Shown: in pieces, positions 17,475 to 26,737 of the stretch
Layout of the letters: each line of letters opens with the position of its first letter
Position numbering within the stretch: position 1 is the first letter of the stretch
Source: Allobosea sp.
Lineage (GTDB): Bacteria; Pseudomonadota; Alphaproteobacteria; Rhizobiales; Beijerinckiaceae
Length of the DNA stretch: 64,000 nucleotides
Direction of reading: 5' to 3'
Assembly: GCF_030695125.1 (NCBI RefSeq)
Contig: NZ_JAUYTP010000008.1
Location: 248,001 to 312,000 of the forward strand
Program-made: the position numbers and the translations under genes
The notes under the pieces: generated by a model
What the model saw: only the letters and a program-made list of their open reading frames with translations
The model's database searches: none
Told to the model about the DNA's origin: nothing

Positions 17475-17566
17475 TTTTGAACAGCGCCGCTTGATGCGAC
17501 GAACCCAACTTGTCGCTAGATGTGATATCGATCGAGCCAGCGAGACAGCCCTACAGCATTTCTCAT

Positions 17567-18067
17567 ATGACGAACTCATCCTATCGCGTGTTTGGCACGC
17601 TGTTATGTTCATTACTGGCTGCGCTATCGCTCTATTGCGCCTCGCGGTTAGATTGGCTTGCTATCCCGCTCGCCCTATTCGCCATTTTATCAGCAATATC
17701 GGTTGGTCGTTACGCCGCTTTTGCCTTGATTATCGTGGCCGCTTTCGTGCTGGTCGGATATTTTTCGAATGCGTTTTACTTCATCGATTTTGCGGCTTCA
17801 CAGGTACGCGGGTTAGATGCGGCCAAGCTCGCCGGCAGTCATTCGATGAAAGGGCGCTATATTTTGAATAGCGGCTTCCTCGACGTTTCGCGGCATATTG
17901 CGGTGATTGAAGGCGATGCTGCAGACCTCGATGCCTTTCAACGCCAATCGTCGCTATATCTGACCGATCTAAGCCGAGGAGCCTGCAGAAACACAATCGT
18001 CCGGGTCACACAGCGTGCCACGGTCGTCGACTCGTCCTGTCAAGATGGTGCAGAGCGCAAGAATTAA
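17567..18067 (+). CDS. Hypothetical membrane protein, lower-GC orphan
   Basis: This is a putative 166-residue protein with two or three hydrophobic helices in its first 75 residues (YRVFGTLLCSLLAALSLYCA, IPLALFAILSAISVG, AFALIIVAAFVLVGYFSNAF). A soluble C-terminal half includes GRYILNSGFLDVSRHIAVIEGDAAD. I recognise no family. Base composition is close to 50% GC on two counted lines, well below the neighbours, which suggests later acquisition. I start at the ATG at 17567; the track begins at a TTG at 17510. It is convergent with another orphan of similar composition, and dispersed motif copies A and B lie on either side. Confidence 0.5.
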   Translation: MTNSSYRVFGTLLCSLLAALSLYCASRLDWLAIPLALFAILSAISVGRYAAFALIIVAAFVLVGYFSNAFYFIDFAASQVRGLDAAKLAGSHSMKGRYILNSGFLDVSRHIAVIEGDAADLDAFQRQSSLYLTDLSRGACRNTIVRVTQRATVVDSSCQDGAERKN

Positions 18068-18070
18068 ATG

Positions 18071-18098
18071 TCAGCTCCCGACCCATAGCGGACGGGAT
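18071..18098. repeat. Short dispersed motif, copy B
   Basis: CAGCTCCCGACCCATAGCGGAC lies in the 40-base gap between the two convergent orphan genes and matches copies A and C. Confidence 0.6.
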
Positions 18099-18107
18099 GT
18101 ACGGCCC

Positions 18108-18506
18108 TCAGCAGTCACGTTGCCGCATAGATGGCGGGATGTAGAAGCTCGATGCGATGATAGGCGTGATCGCGGACGATGGATCATCTAACGGTCCGGC
18201 GCATGCCATTATCACGCCCGTCCTTCCAATTTGAGGAATCTGAGGGCATGAGCCTTGACGTTTTATCTTCAAAACAGAAGCATCAGAATTGCCACGAACT
18301 ATGGATACAATTCGTGCTTCAAACGCGAACTCAGCATTCTTTTCGAAAATGCTGACTACCATGACTTCAGCTATAAAATTACCTCTCAAGTATGAGGCGC
18401 TGCTGTGGAGATAGCCTGACGCTACCCTGCATGCGCTCGCTGGGGTCGAGACGGCGGCTGATGCTACAGCTAAGATGATCACATAAAGGATTCTTGCGAA
18501 CGCCAT
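18108..18506 (-). CDS. Secreted hypothetical protein, lower-GC orphan
   Basis: This 132-residue protein has a signal peptide (MAFARILYVIILAVASAAVSTPASA) and a mature domain starting at a cysteine (CRVASGYLHSS). Further cysteines lie in GSCPQIPQIG and MACAGPLDD. The pattern of an N-terminal Cys, two beta strands (FIAEVMVVSIF, FAFEARIVSIVRG) and a GSCPQ turn faintly recalls bacterial TIMP/NTR-like secreted proteins; that is only an impression. The start is supported by GGTGGAG. GC is low for this genome. It is flanked by dispersed motif copies B and C. Confidence 0.5.
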   Translation of the reverse strand: MAFARILYVIILAVASAAVSTPASACRVASGYLHSSASYLRGNFIAEVMVVSIFEKNAEFAFEARIVSIVRGNSDASVLKIKRQGSCPQIPQIGRTGVIMACAGPLDDPSSAITPIIASSFYIPPSMRQRDC

Positions 18507-18529
18507 ACGCACTCCACCTGTGTTTTGCC

Positions 18530-18553
18530 TGCTTCTGACCCATAGCCGACGGA
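18530..18553. repeat. Short dispersed motif, copy C
   Basis: TGCTTCTGACCCATAGCCGAC lies between the second orphan gene and the peroxiredoxin terminator. It matches copies A and B in the GACCCATAGC core. Confidence 0.6.
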
Positions 18554-18588
18554 CGCGCCCCTCAGACGGATCACCCCCTCCCACACAG

Positions 18589-18625
18589 CAAAAAGCCCGC
18601 GCCACCCTTGCAGACGACGCGGGCT
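18589..18625 (-). terminator. Rho-independent terminator of the peroxiredoxin gene
   Basis: On the minus strand an eight-base stem AGCCCGCG / CGCGGGCT is followed by a run of five T. It sits 20 bases past the peroxiredoxin stop. Confidence 0.85.
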
Positions 18626-18645
18626 CGATGAGGGAACGCCTGCGC

Positions 18646-19131
18646 TCAGAGCTGCTTGAGCAGCGCCTCGGCGCCGGAGATCTCGGCCTTGCCCGGGCCT
18701 TCCTCGATGTTGAGCGCGGTGACGACACCGTCGTCGACGATCATCGAATAACGCTGCGAGCGGGTGCCCAGGCCGAAGCCCGAACCGTCGAGCGAGAGGC
18801 CGATCTCCTTGGCGAAATCGGCATTGCCGTCAGACAGGAATTCGATCACGCCGGCAGCGCCGGTGGCCTTGGCCCAGGCGTCCATGACGAAGACGTCGTT
18901 GGTGCTGGTCACCATGATCGCGTCGACGCCCTTGGCCGTGATCTCGGCGGCCTTCTCGATATAGCCGGGCAGGTGGTTCTTGTGGCAGGTCGGCGTGAAA
19001 GCGCCGGGAACCGCGAAGAGCACGACCTTCTTGCCCTTGAACAGATCGTCCGTGGTCTTGGCCGCCGGGCCGTCGGCCGTCATCAGCCGGAAGGTCGCCT
19101 GCGGAAGCTTGTCGCCCACCTTGATGGTCAT
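18646..19131 (-). CDS. Peroxiredoxin, Prx5/AhpE-like
   Basis: This 161-residue thiol peroxidase has the peroxidatic cysteine in VPGAFTPTCHKNHLPGY, the Prx5-type PxxxTxxC motif. Other conserved parts are FLSDGNADFAKEIGL, RSQRYSMIVDDGVV and the C-terminal SGAEALLKQL. It reduces hydrogen and organic peroxides, probably with glutaredoxin or thioredoxin. The start at 19131 (MTIKVGDKLPQATF) is typical; the track ORF is 13 codons too long. In related genomes this gene often follows ispH-thrB-rnhA, so the 13-18.6 kb accessory stretch appears to interrupt that order. Confidence 0.93.
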   Translation of the reverse strand: MTIKVGDKLPQATFRLMTADGPAAKTTDDLFKGKKVVLFAVPGAFTPTCHKNHLPGYIEKAAEITAKGVDAIMVTSTNDVFVMDAWAKATGAAGVIEFLSDGNADFAKEIGLSLDGSGFGLGTRSQRYSMIVDDGVVTALNIEEGPGKAEISGAEALLKQL

Positions 19132-19180
19132 CGTGCCTGTTCTCCGTGAAGCCTGCGGCCAGCGCCGCAAGGCTGACGAA

Positions 19181-20032
19181 TTAGGGCTTGGCGGCTGGTA
19201 TGTCGAGGTCGAGCCGGGTCTCGATCGCCGATGGCTTGCCGCGCACCGTGATGATGAAAGGGACGGGGCCCGCGCTGCCCTTGGGCCGATCGACGATGCG
19301 CAGCAGCGCCACCGTCGTGCCGTCCGGCTGGGCGCTCAAGGTCGGCTTGCCGAAGGACCACATCCCGGCCCCCTCGATGAAGACGTCCTCGACCTTGCCC
19401 TCTGGCGGGGCCTGCAGCAGGAGGCGCAGGCCGGGCTCGATCGCGCCCTCGTCGAGCTTGGCTTCCAGAATCGCGAGCTTGCTCTTGCTGGCGCCCAGCT
19501 TGACCGGCGCCGGCACGCGCGCCTCGAAGCTCTCCAGGCGCGGCGAGGTCACGGAGGTGACCCCCGGCTCCAGCCAGAGGCGCGCCTCGCCCTTCACGGG
19601 AATACAGATCTTTTCGCAGACGGCGAAGTCGAGCTTCAGCACCAGCATGACCGGCTTGGCCGGGTCGGCGGGCTGGACGGAGACCGGGATCACCACTTCG
19701 CCGACATAGCCCAGCGAGTGGCCATTGCCGTCCTCGAATCGCTCGGGCGCCGGCCAGCGCACGTCTAGGCCGCCGATATTGGTCGATCCGCTCCAGTCGA
19801 ACACCGGCGGCACGCCGAAATCGCCGGGGCTGCGCCAATAGGTCTTGTAGCCCGGTGCCATCACGATCTCGACGCCGACCCGCTGCTTGCCCGAGGCCGC
19901 GGTGGCGCCCGCGATCAGCCGCAGCGATGCGTGGTCGCCCTTCGACCACGGCGACATCGCCGCCTCCTGCGCCTGCACGGGAGCGGCCAGGACGACGGCG
20001 ACGAGCGCCAGAAGGGTCAGAATACGTTTCAC
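19181..20032 (-). CDS. DsbD N-terminal-like periplasmic protein
   Basis: This 283-residue exported protein (signal peptide MKRILTLLALVAVVLAAPVQAQEA) resembles the periplasmic alpha-domain of DsbD. GYKTYWRSPGDFGVPPVFDWSGSTNI is typical of the family, and the redox pair appears as CEKICIP. DsbD-alpha passes electrons to periplasmic thiol proteins. Here the membrane part is missing, so it must accept electrons from a separate CcdA-like partner or serve in cytochrome maturation or metal handling. It follows 49 bases upstream of the peroxiredoxin gene on the same strand, a plausible redox pair. Confidence 0.78.
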   Translation of the reverse strand: MKRILTLLALVAVVLAAPVQAQEAAMSPWSKGDHASLRLIAGATAASGKQRVGVEIVMAPGYKTYWRSPGDFGVPPVFDWSGSTNIGGLDVRWPAPERFEDGNGHSLGYVGEVVIPVSVQPADPAKPVMLVLKLDFAVCEKICIPVKGEARLWLEPGVTSVTSPRLESFEARVPAPVKLGASKSKLAILEAKLDEGAIEPGLRLLLQAPPEGKVEDVFIEGAGMWSFGKPTLSAQPDGTTVALLRIVDRPKGSAGPVPFIITVRGKPSAIETRLDLDIPAAKP

Positions 20033-20236
20033 GCCCGATATTTAAGGGCTGCGGTTGGAAAATGCGACCGAAACCCGCGCGCCCGGCCGAACAATCGCGT
20101 GATCGCCCCGTCGCCGCTGCGTCCGGTCGCGCTTGCGCCTGCGGACCGGCCTGGCCTTGCGGCACAGTGCCCGCCGATGATTTTCAGCGCGGCCACCCTG
20201 TTTCCAGCGCGAGGGAAAGTGATCTAGCATGATGTC

Positions 20237-20848
20237 ATGAAGATCGGCTCCCACCAGCGACTCAGCGGCCGCAGCTACCTCGACGGGCAGTGCCTGATCG
20301 CGATGCCCGGCATGGCCGACACGCGCTTCAGCCGCAGCGTCGTCTATGTCTGCGCCCATTCCGAGGATGGGGCGATGGGCATCATCGTCAACAAACCGGC
20401 TGCCGATACGCGCTTTCCCGATCTCCTGGTCCAGCTCGACGTCATCCCCTCCGACGAGCTGATTCGGCTGCCGAGCCAGGCGGAAAAGCTCCAGGTGCTG
20501 CGCGGCGGCCCGGTCGAGACCAAGCGCGGCTTCGTCCTCCACACCGCCGATTTCTTCCTGGAATCGGCGACGCTGCCGATCGATGACGGCATCTGCCTGA
20601 CCGCGACGCTCGACATCCTCAGGGCCATCGCCATCGGCAGCGGGCCCGAAAGCGCGGTGCTGGCGCTGGGCTATGCCGGCTGGGGCGCCGGCCAGCTCGA
20701 ATCCGAGATCCAGGCCAATGGCTGGCTGCACTGCGCCGCCGACCCCGCTTTGCTCTTCGACGACGGCATCGACACGAAATACACCCGCGCGCTCGGCAAG
20801 ATCGGGATCGACCCGGCGTTCCTGTCGAGCGAAGCCGGACACGCCTGA
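20237..20848 (+). CDS. YqgE/AlgH family protein
   Basis: This 203-residue protein belongs to UPF0301 (YqgE/AlgH). Recognition segments are [52 protein letters not shown] and [15 protein letters not shown]. The family is widespread, with no settled biochemical role; AlgH was named for an effect on alginate in Pseudomonas. It is divergent from the DsbD-like gene and convergent with fic, 13 bases from the fic stop. Confidence 0.92.
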   Translation: MKIGSHQRLSGRSYLDGQCLIAMPGMADTRFSRSVVYVCAHSEDGAMGIIVNKPAADTRFPDLLVQLDVIPSDELIRLPSQAEKLQVLRGGPVETKRGFVLHTADFFLESATLPIDDGICLTATLDILRAIAIGSGPESAVLALGYAGWGAGQLESEIQANGWLHCAADPALLFDDGIDTKYTRALGKIGIDPAFLSSEAGHA

Positions 20849-20861
20849 GGCGATTGGCCGT

Positions 20862-21452
20862 CTACGGCCTCCGCCGATCGGGTTCGGACAGCAGAGCCGC
20901 GTGGATGCAGTCGGCAAACGGCCCGTAGCGCCCGGCATGCGCGGCCTTCGACGCCTCCATCCAGCTCTCGCGGGCGATGCGGGTCAGGTCGATCGGGTGT
21001 CCGGCCTGTCGCGCCAGAGCCTCGAGGTAGAGCGCCTGCGTGCGCCCATTCCCTTCGCGAAAGGGATGGACATAGTTGAGGTCGCCGATGAACTCGCCGG
21101 CCTTGTCGGCGAAGGCGCGCGCCGAGAGGTTGCGAAGGTAGCCGGCCGCGACGATGCGCCGGTGAACATCGGCCATCCCGGTGGTGATGTACTGGCGGAA
21201 CTGGAACTGGTTGCCGCCCTTGGCGATCTCCACGGTGCGAAGCTCGCCGGCCCAGTCGTAGACATCCTGGAACAGGTGGCGGTGGATCGCGCGGAGGTGA
21301 GCGAGATCGAAGGTGCCGGAGGGGATGCCGTCCTCGATTCGCTGGACGACCGAGCGTCTTTCGTAACGATCGAGCTCGATGGGGTCGGTCAGACCAAGCT
21401 TGTTCTTTAGGACCCTGTAGTCGGGCGGATAGCAGTAAACGGGGTCGCTCAT
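20862..21452 (-). CDS. fic: Fic-domain protein, probable AMP-transferring toxin
   Basis: This 196-residue Fic protein carries the catalytic loop HPFREGNGRTQALYLEAL near residue 120, with the active-site histidine and the anion-holding GNGR. It also has the upstream beta-hairpin KGGNQFQFRQYI, which positions target peptides. Proteins of this size usually transfer AMP to host proteins, as VbhT or FicT do to gyrase and topoisomerase IV. No inhibitory helix is seen in the protein itself, so it belongs to the class inhibited in trans. The small gene upstream overlaps by four bases (ATGA) and is the expected antitoxin. Confidence 0.9.
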   Translation of the reverse strand: MSDPVYCYPPDYRVLKNKLGLTDPIELDRYERRSVVQRIEDGIPSGTFDLAHLRAIHRHLFQDVYDWAGELRTVEIAKGGNQFQFRQYITTGMADVHRRIVAAGYLRNLSARAFADKAGEFIGDLNYVHPFREGNGRTQALYLEALARQAGHPIDLTRIARESWMEASKAAHAGRYGPFADCIHAALLSEPDRRRP

Positions 21453-21670
21453 TCTGCCGCGACTGCGGACTGCGCTTTCACCGCTTGATCGCGGATATAG
21501 GCCCGCCGCCTGTCCGGCGACCAGCCTTCGCGCTCGAACATCTCAAACATCTCGATATCGGCGGCATCGAGCGGATTGTCCTCGATCGCCTGCAGATGCA
21601 TAGCGACCCGCCGCCGCTCGCGTGCGCGTTCGGCGTCCGCCTCTGCCAATCGATCCGGCGCGTGATCCAT
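21449..21670 (-). CDS. Putative antitoxin of the Fic pair
   Basis: This 73-residue highly charged protein (MDHAPDRLAEADAERARERRR, then EMFEMFEREGWSPDRRRAYI) precedes fic and overlaps it by four bases, the layout of Fic toxin-antitoxin operons. Class I Fic antitoxins carry an inhibition helix with [S/T]xxxE[G/N]. Here the nearest match is MFEREG, with methionine at the Ser/Thr position. The start is either the ATG at 21670 or the GTG at 21679. The function is inferred from position and size. Confidence 0.65.
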   Translation of the reverse strand: MDHAPDRLAEADAERARERRRVAMHLQAIEDNPLDAADIEMFEMFEREGWSPDRRRAYIRDQAVKAQSAVAAE

Positions 21671-21726
21671 GGCTCGCACCTTACCAGATGGGCCCTCTGA
21701 GAGCCACCGGCTTCATCACCGCGCGC

Positions 21727-24669
21727 TTACGCCGCCTCGCTGGCACTCGCAGCCGCCGCGCCCATCAGTCGGCGCGCTTCGGCGGCGCTCATCGGCTGGC
21801 CGAAGATGTAGCCCTGCGCGTACTGGCAGCCGAGCTGGTAGAGCTCGATCGCATCCGACTCCGTCTCGGCGCCTTCCGCCACCACATCCATACGCAGATC
21901 GGCGGCGAGCTGGACGATCGAGCGCAGGATCACCGGCGGCTTGCCGTTGCCCATCTGGCGCACGAAGCTCTGGTCGACCTTGATCGTGTCGAACGGAAAG
22001 CGCTGCAGATAGGACAGCGAGGAATAGCCGGTGCCGAAATCGTCGAGCGAAAGCCCCGCGCCGAGATCGCGGATGCGCGAGAGCATCTGCGCGGCATATT
22101 CCGGGTTCTCCATCACCAGGCTCTCGGTGATCTCGAGCTTGAGCGTGCCGGGCAGGATGCGCCGCCGCGCCAGCACGGTCTTCACGTCATGCAGCAGATC
22201 GTGGCGCAGCAGCTGCCGGCTGGAGACGTTGACGCTGGCGAAGATCGGCGGGTCGACGTCGAGCGCCGCCTGCCAGGCCTCGAGCTCGCGCGCGGTCCGG
22301 TCCATCACATAGACGCCGAGATCGACGATCAGCCCGGTTTCCTCGGCGATGGCGAGGAAGTCCTGCGGCATCAGCCGGCCCTCGCGCGGATGGTCCCAGC
22401 GCACCAGCGCCTCGAACCCGGCGATGGTGCGGTCCTCCAGCCGGACGATCGGCTGGTACATCACCTGGATCTCGCCGCGCTCGATGGCCCGGCGCAGATC
22501 GCTCTCCAGCGCCAGCCGGTCGTTGCGGTCGGTCCGCATCGCCGGCACGAAGACCTCGATCTTGTTGCCGCCCTGGCGCTTGGCATGGCCCATCGCGAGT
22601 TCGGCGTTCTTGAGCGCATCGTCCTTGCGGGCGGCGGGCGCGGGGTCGAACAGGGCGAGCCCCACCGAGGGCGTCAGCAGGATTTCGCGCTCGGCGAAGG
22701 TGATCGGCGTCGAGACGGCGCGGCGCACCAGTTCCGCCAGCGCCAGGATGCGCTCGGGGTCGCGCTCGGAGACCAGGATCATCGCGAAGATGTCGCCGCC
22801 GATGCGCGCCAGCGTGTCCTGCGCCCGCAGCAGACGGCCGAGCCGCCGCGCCAGCGTCAGCAGGATCGAATCGCCCGCCGAGAAGCCGACCGATTCGTTG
22901 ACTTGCTTGAAGCGGTCGATGTCGATCACCAGCACGGTCGGGCGGATGTTCTCATCGGCGCTGGTGAAGCCGAACACCGCCGTCAGCCGGTCCTGGAACA
23001 GCTTGCGGTTGGGCAGGCCGGTCAAATTGTCGTGGACGGCGTCGTGCAGCATCCGCTCCTGGGCGGTGCGCTGCTCGGTGACGTCGGCGAGCGTGCCGAT
23101 GACGCGGATGACCTCGCCGTCCGAGCCGATCACCGGCCGCGCCTTGAGGTTGAACCAGTGGTAGTTGCCGCCGGCCGCGCGCAGGCGCAGGTCGAGATTG
23201 AGCTTGCCGCGGCGCTGCTCCAGCACGGCGTCGAGCGAGACGCGGTAGCGGTCGCGATCGGCGACATGCATGTGCTCGAACCAGCGCGAGGCCGAACCTT
23301 CGAGCGAGCCGCGCGGCAGCCCCAGCAGCGTCTCGATCTGCGGCGAGACGAAGATCTTGTCGGCGCTGACGTCCCAGTCGAAGACGAGGTCGCCCGAGCC
23401 CGACAGCGCCAGCGCCCGCCGCTCGGTGTCGGAGACCAGCCCCTGCGACAGGCCGCTGCCGGCAAAGGCATGCTGGATCACGGTGAAGCCGATCAGCAGA
23501 ACGATCAGCACGAGCCCGCCGAGCAGGGCAGGCGCGACCAGATCGCGCTGGAACTGGCCGGTGACGGTGAAGCCGGCCGCGGTCACCCAGACCGCGAGCA
23601 GGAACCAGGTCGGGATCAGCATCACCGCGCGCTCGTAGCCATGCGTCGCCAGATGCAGGATCAGCACGAAGCCGACCGCCGCCACGGCCGCGATCGATAT
23701 CCGCGCAATGCCCGACGCCATCGGCGCATCGAACACCGCCAGCCCGACGAGAGCGCCGAGCCCCAGCATCCAGACGATGGTGACGTGGCTGTAGCGCACA
23801 TGCCAGCGCGCCAGATTGAGATAGGCGAACAGGAAGACCAAAAGCGTTGCCGCCAGCACCACCTCGGCACCGGCGCGATAGATCCGCTCGATCGCCGGCG
23901 TGAGGGGGAAGATGCGCTGGAAGAAGCCGAAATCGAGGCCGGCATAGGCGAGCACCGCCCAGGCCAGCGCCGCGGCCGCGGGAAAGATCACCGCGCCCTT
24001 GACCACGAAGATGATCGTCAAGAACAGCGCCAGCAGCCCGGCGATGCCGATGATGATGCCCTTGTAGAGCGTCAGCCCGTTTGTTTTCTGGCGATAGGCC
24101 TCCTGCTCGTAGAGATAGAGCTGCGGCAGGTTGGCGGATTTCAGCTCGGCGACGAAGGTCACCGTCGTGCCGGGGTCGAGCGTGATCAGGAAGACGTCGG
24201 CGTCGGGGCTCGCCTCGCGATCGGGCGAAAGGCCCTGGCTCGCGGTCACGGCTTCGATCCGGCTGTCGCCGAGATCGGGCCAGATCACGCCCGAGCCGAT
24301 CAGCCGGTGAAACGGCGCGACCAGAAGCCGGTCGATTTGCTCGTCGGAATCATTGGTCAGCGCGAACACGATCCAGTCCGGACGCGCGCCTGATTCGCGC
24401 GCCCGCACCGCGATGCGGCGCACGATCCCGTCGGGCCCCGGCGCGGTCGAGATCTGGATGACGTCGCCGTCGGATTTGTTGCGTTCGACGACATTGGTCA
24501 GGTCGAGCACGGCGGCATCGACGGGCACGCGCACGGCCTCGACGGCGGCTGCGGGCCCGGCTGCCGTGAGGACGAGCCAGAGCACGAGCCCGACAAGGCT
24601 GAGGCCGAACCGGCACACTCGGTCGGGGAGGGTCAAGCTGCGCTCGGGTCTGTGGCGGGGAACGGTCAT
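21727..24669 (-). CDS. Membrane PAS-GGDEF(degenerate)-EAL phosphodiesterase
   Basis: This c-di-GMP signalling protein of about 980 residues has a signal peptide and a periplasmic domain (about 43-200), then seven or eight membrane helices (200-415) resembling a 7TMR-DISM arrangement. A PAS domain follows (about 430-555), then GGDEF (565-725) and EAL (730-970). The GGDEF signature reads RIGGDIFAM, so the catalytic glutamate is replaced by isoleucine and cyclase activity is unlikely. The EAL domain keeps [36 protein letters not shown] and AEGAET, so it should hydrolyse c-di-GMP. The true start is [11 protein letters not shown] at 24669; the track ORF runs far upstream through the GNAT gene. Confidence 0.92.
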   Translation of the reverse strand: MTVPRHRPERSLTLPDRVCRFGLSLVGLVLWLVLTAAGPAAAVEAVRVPVDAAVLDLTNVVERNKSDGDVIQISTAPGPDGIVRRIAVRARESGARPDWIVFALTNDSDEQIDRLLVAPFHRLIGSGVIWPDLGDSRIEAVTASQGLSPDREASPDADVFLITLDPGTTVTFVAELKSANLPQLYLYEQEAYRQKTNGLTLYKGIIIGIAGLLALFLTIIFVVKGAVIFPAAAALAWAVLAYAGLDFGFFQRIFPLTPAIERIYRAGAEVVLAATLLVFLFAYLNLARWHVRYSHVTIVWMLGLGALVGLAVFDAPMASGIARISIAAVAAVGFVLILHLATHGYERAVMLIPTWFLLAVWVTAAGFTVTGQFQRDLVAPALLGGLVLIVLLIGFTVIQHAFAGSGLSQGLVSDTERRALALSGSGDLVFDWDVSADKIFVSPQIETLLGLPRGSLEGSASRWFEHMHVADRDRYRVSLDAVLEQRRGKLNLDLRLRAAGGNYHWFNLKARPVIGSDGEVIRVIGTLADVTEQRTAQERMLHDAVHDNLTGLPNRKLFQDRLTAVFGFTSADENIRPTVLVIDIDRFKQVNESVGFSAGDSILLTLARRLGRLLRAQDTLARIGGDIFAMILVSERDPERILALAELVRRAVSTPITFAEREILLTPSVGLALFDPAPAARKDDALKNAELAMGHAKRQGGNKIEVFVPAMRTDRNDRLALESDLRRAIERGEIQVMYQPIVRLEDRTIAGFEALVRWDHPREGRLMPQDFLAIAEETGLIVDLGVYVMDRTARELEAWQAALDVDPPIFASVNVSSRQLLRHDLLHDVKTVLARRRILPGTLKLEITESLVMENPEYAAQMLSRIRDLGAGLSLDDFGTGYSSLSYLQRFPFDTIKVDQSFVRQMGNGKPPVILRSIVQLAADLRMDVVAEGAETESDAIELYQLGCQYAQGYIFGQPMSAAEARRLMGAAAASASEAA

Positions 24670-24758
24670 GCGGTCTTCGGCGTCAGTCCTATCGGCGGCT
24701 CGTGGCAAGGGCAAGGCATCGGCGGAGGGGCATGGCCGGCCCTGCACCGACGAATCCG

Positions 24759-25358
24759 TCACCGCGCCTCGCCCGGCAGCCTGTCGCTCGCCAGCGCCGC
24801 GTAAAGCAGGTGGTCGGCCCAGGCGCCGTTGATGCGCAGATAGGACCGGGCCAGCCCCTCCCGCTGGAAGCCGACGCGCTCGAGCAGGCGGCGCGAAGGC
24901 TCGTTTTCGGGCAGGCAGGCGGCCTCGACGCGGTGCAGCGCCAGATCCTGGAAGGCGAAGCGCAAAGCCCCGCGCACGGCCTCGCTCATATGTCCCTTGC
25001 CGGCATGGCGCGCGCCCATCCAGTAGCCGAGCGTGCAGGCCTGGGCGACGCCGCGCCGGACGAGCCCGAGCGTCAGCCCACCCAGCAGCGTCTCGCTGTG
25101 TCCGTCGAGGATGAACAGCGAATAGGCCTCGTCGGACGCGATCTCGCGGGCGGCGCGCTTGACCCGTAGCCGAAACGAGGTCCGCGTCAGGTCGTCCTCG
25201 TTCCAGACCGGCTCCCAAGGCGTCAGGAAGGCGCGGCTTTCGGTTCGCAGCACGGCCCAGGCGGCATAATCGCTGGCGGCCGGCGCACGCAGGATCAGGT
25301 TGGGCGTGCGGATCAGCGGTCGAGACGGTGGGTCGGTCGCGAAGCGGAAGAGCGCCAT
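24759..25358 (-). CDS. RimJ/RimL-type GNAT acetyltransferase
   Basis: This 199-residue acetyltransferase resembles RimJ-like ribosomal-protein N-acetyltransferases: [22 protein letters not shown] at the start, [27 protein letters not shown] for the acetyl-CoA site, and [31 protein letters not shown] near the end. It lies six bases after the M16 protease gene, with which it is probably co-transcribed. The substrate may be a ribosomal protein terminus or an antibiotic-like amine. Confidence 0.9.
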   Translation of the reverse strand: MALFRFATDPPSRPLIRTPNLILRAPAASDYAAWAVLRTESRAFLTPWEPVWNEDDLTRTSFRLRVKRAAREIASDEAYSLFILDGHSETLLGGLTLGLVRRGVAQACTLGYWMGARHAGKGHMSEAVRGALRFAFQDLALHRVEAACLPENEPSRRLLERVGFQREGLARSYLRINGAWADHLLYAALASDRLPGEAR

Positions 25359-25363
25359 CCCCG

Positions 25364-26737
25364 TCAGTCCGTCGCCCGGGCCGCGTGCTTGAGCCGCTGG
25401 GCCGGCGGCAAGCCCTGCAGGGGGCCCACCGCCGCGATCGTCGGCTGGTGGCCGAGCAGCGAGCGCCCGGCGGCCCGCACATCCTCCAGCGTCACGGCGT
25501 CGAGCCGCGCCGCCAGCTCCTCACGCGGAATCGCGCGTCCAAACAGCAGCACCTGGCGGGCCATCTGCTCAAGCTTGCCGCCGGGGCTCTCCAGCGATGC
25601 CAGCAGGCCGAGCTTCATCTGGGCCCGCGCGCGCGCCACCTCGGCCTCGGTGGTGTCTTCCGCGGCCTGCCGCAGGCAGGCGAGCGCGACCTCGATCAAC
25701 TCGCCGACATCCTCCGGCGCCGTGCCGGCGCCGATGCCGAAGACGCCGCAATCCGAGAAGGGCCAGTGGAAGGCATCGACCGCATAGGCGAGCCCGCGCT
25801 TTTCGCGCACCTCCTGGAACAGCCGCGACGACAACCCGCCGCCCAGCACCGAGGAGAAGATCTGCAGCGGGTAATGCGCGCCGTCCTTGAAGGCCTGGCC
25901 GGGGAAGCCGAGCACCAGATGGACCTGCTCCTCGTCGCTGCCGATCCGGGCTTCGCCGCCGCGATAGTGCCCGTCCTCGCGAGCCGGCAGGGTGGCGGGG
26001 CTGGGCGGCAGGGCGGAGAGGTGCTCTTGCGCCAGCGCCACCAGCTCCTCGTGATCGACGGCGCCGGAGGCCGCCAGCACCATGTTGCCGGCATGGTAGT
26101 TGCGGGCGAGATAGCCGCGGATCGCGTCGGGCGTGAAGCCCTTGACCGTCTTGGCGGTGCCCAGGATCGGTCGGCCCAGCGGCTGGTCGGGGAAGGCCGC
26201 CTGCAGGAAGCGGTCATAGACGAGATCGTCGGGCGTATCCTGGACGGCGCCGATCTCCTGCAGGATGACGCCCTTCTCGCGCTTCAGCTCCTCTTCGGTG
26301 AGAGAGGAGGCGGTCAGGATGTCCGCGAGGATGTCGACCGCGAGCGGCAGGTCGGAGCCGAGCACGCGGGCGGTGTAGCAGGTGTATTCGACCGATGTCG
26401 CGGCGTTGAGATCGCCGCCGACGCTTTCGATCTCCTCGGCGATCTGGAGGGCGCTGCGCCGGGCCGTGCCTTTGAAGGCCATATGCTCGAGCAAATGCGC
26501 CAGCCCATGCTCATGAGGCAGCTCGTCACGCGAGCCCGAGCCGATCCAGATGCCCAGCGAAACCGTCGCCGCATGCGCCATGCGCTGCGAGACGACGCGC
26601 AGGCCAGACGGAAGCGTGGTCAGTCCGACATCGGGATCATGCGCGCCGCGCACGCCGGTCGCCGCGACCTCGGCCGCCTCGGCGGGCCCCGTTGCGCTCA
26701 TCTCAGCCTGTATCTCCACAATCGTTTTCGCACTCAT
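25364..26737 (-). CDS. M16-family zinc peptidase (processing-peptidase type)
   Basis: This 457-residue metalloprotease is related to the mitochondrial processing peptidase beta subunit. It has the inverted zinc motif [10 protein letters not shown] and the downstream glutamate region [21 protein letters not shown]. The C-terminal inactive half has [22 protein letters not shown]. The protein has no signal peptide. Its start overlaps the thrC stop as ATGA, so it is translationally coupled to threonine synthase, a pairing conserved across the Hyphomicrobiales though the metabolic reason is obscure. Confidence 0.93.
   Translation of the reverse strand: MSAKTIVEIQAEMSATGPAEAAEVAATGVRGAHDPDVGLTTLPSGLRVVSQRMAHAATVSLGIWIGSGSRDELPHEHGLAHLLEHMAFKGTARRSALQIAEEIESVGGDLNAATSVEYTCYTARVLGSDLPLAVDILADILTASSLTEEELKREKGVILQEIGAVQDTPDDLVYDRFLQAAFPDQPLGRPILGTAKTVKGFTPDAIRGYLARNYHAGNMVLAASGAVDHEELVALAQEHLSALPPSPATLPAREDGHYRGGEARIGSDEEQVHLVLGFPGQAFKDGAHYPLQIFSSVLGGGLSSRLFQEVREKRGLAYAVDAFHWPFSDCGVFGIGAGTAPEDVGELIEVALACLRQAAEDTTEAEVARARAQMKLGLLASLESPGGKLEQMARQVLLFGRAIPREELAARLDAVTLEDVRAAGRSLLGHQPTIAAVGPLQGLPPAQRLKHAARATD

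Noticed and set aside
21622-24393. 923-residue plus-strand ORF in the track
   Set aside because: It is antisense to the PAS-GGDEF-EAL gene, has Arg/His/Gln/Asp-rich low-complexity sequence and no family motif; this is a typical high-GC shadow.
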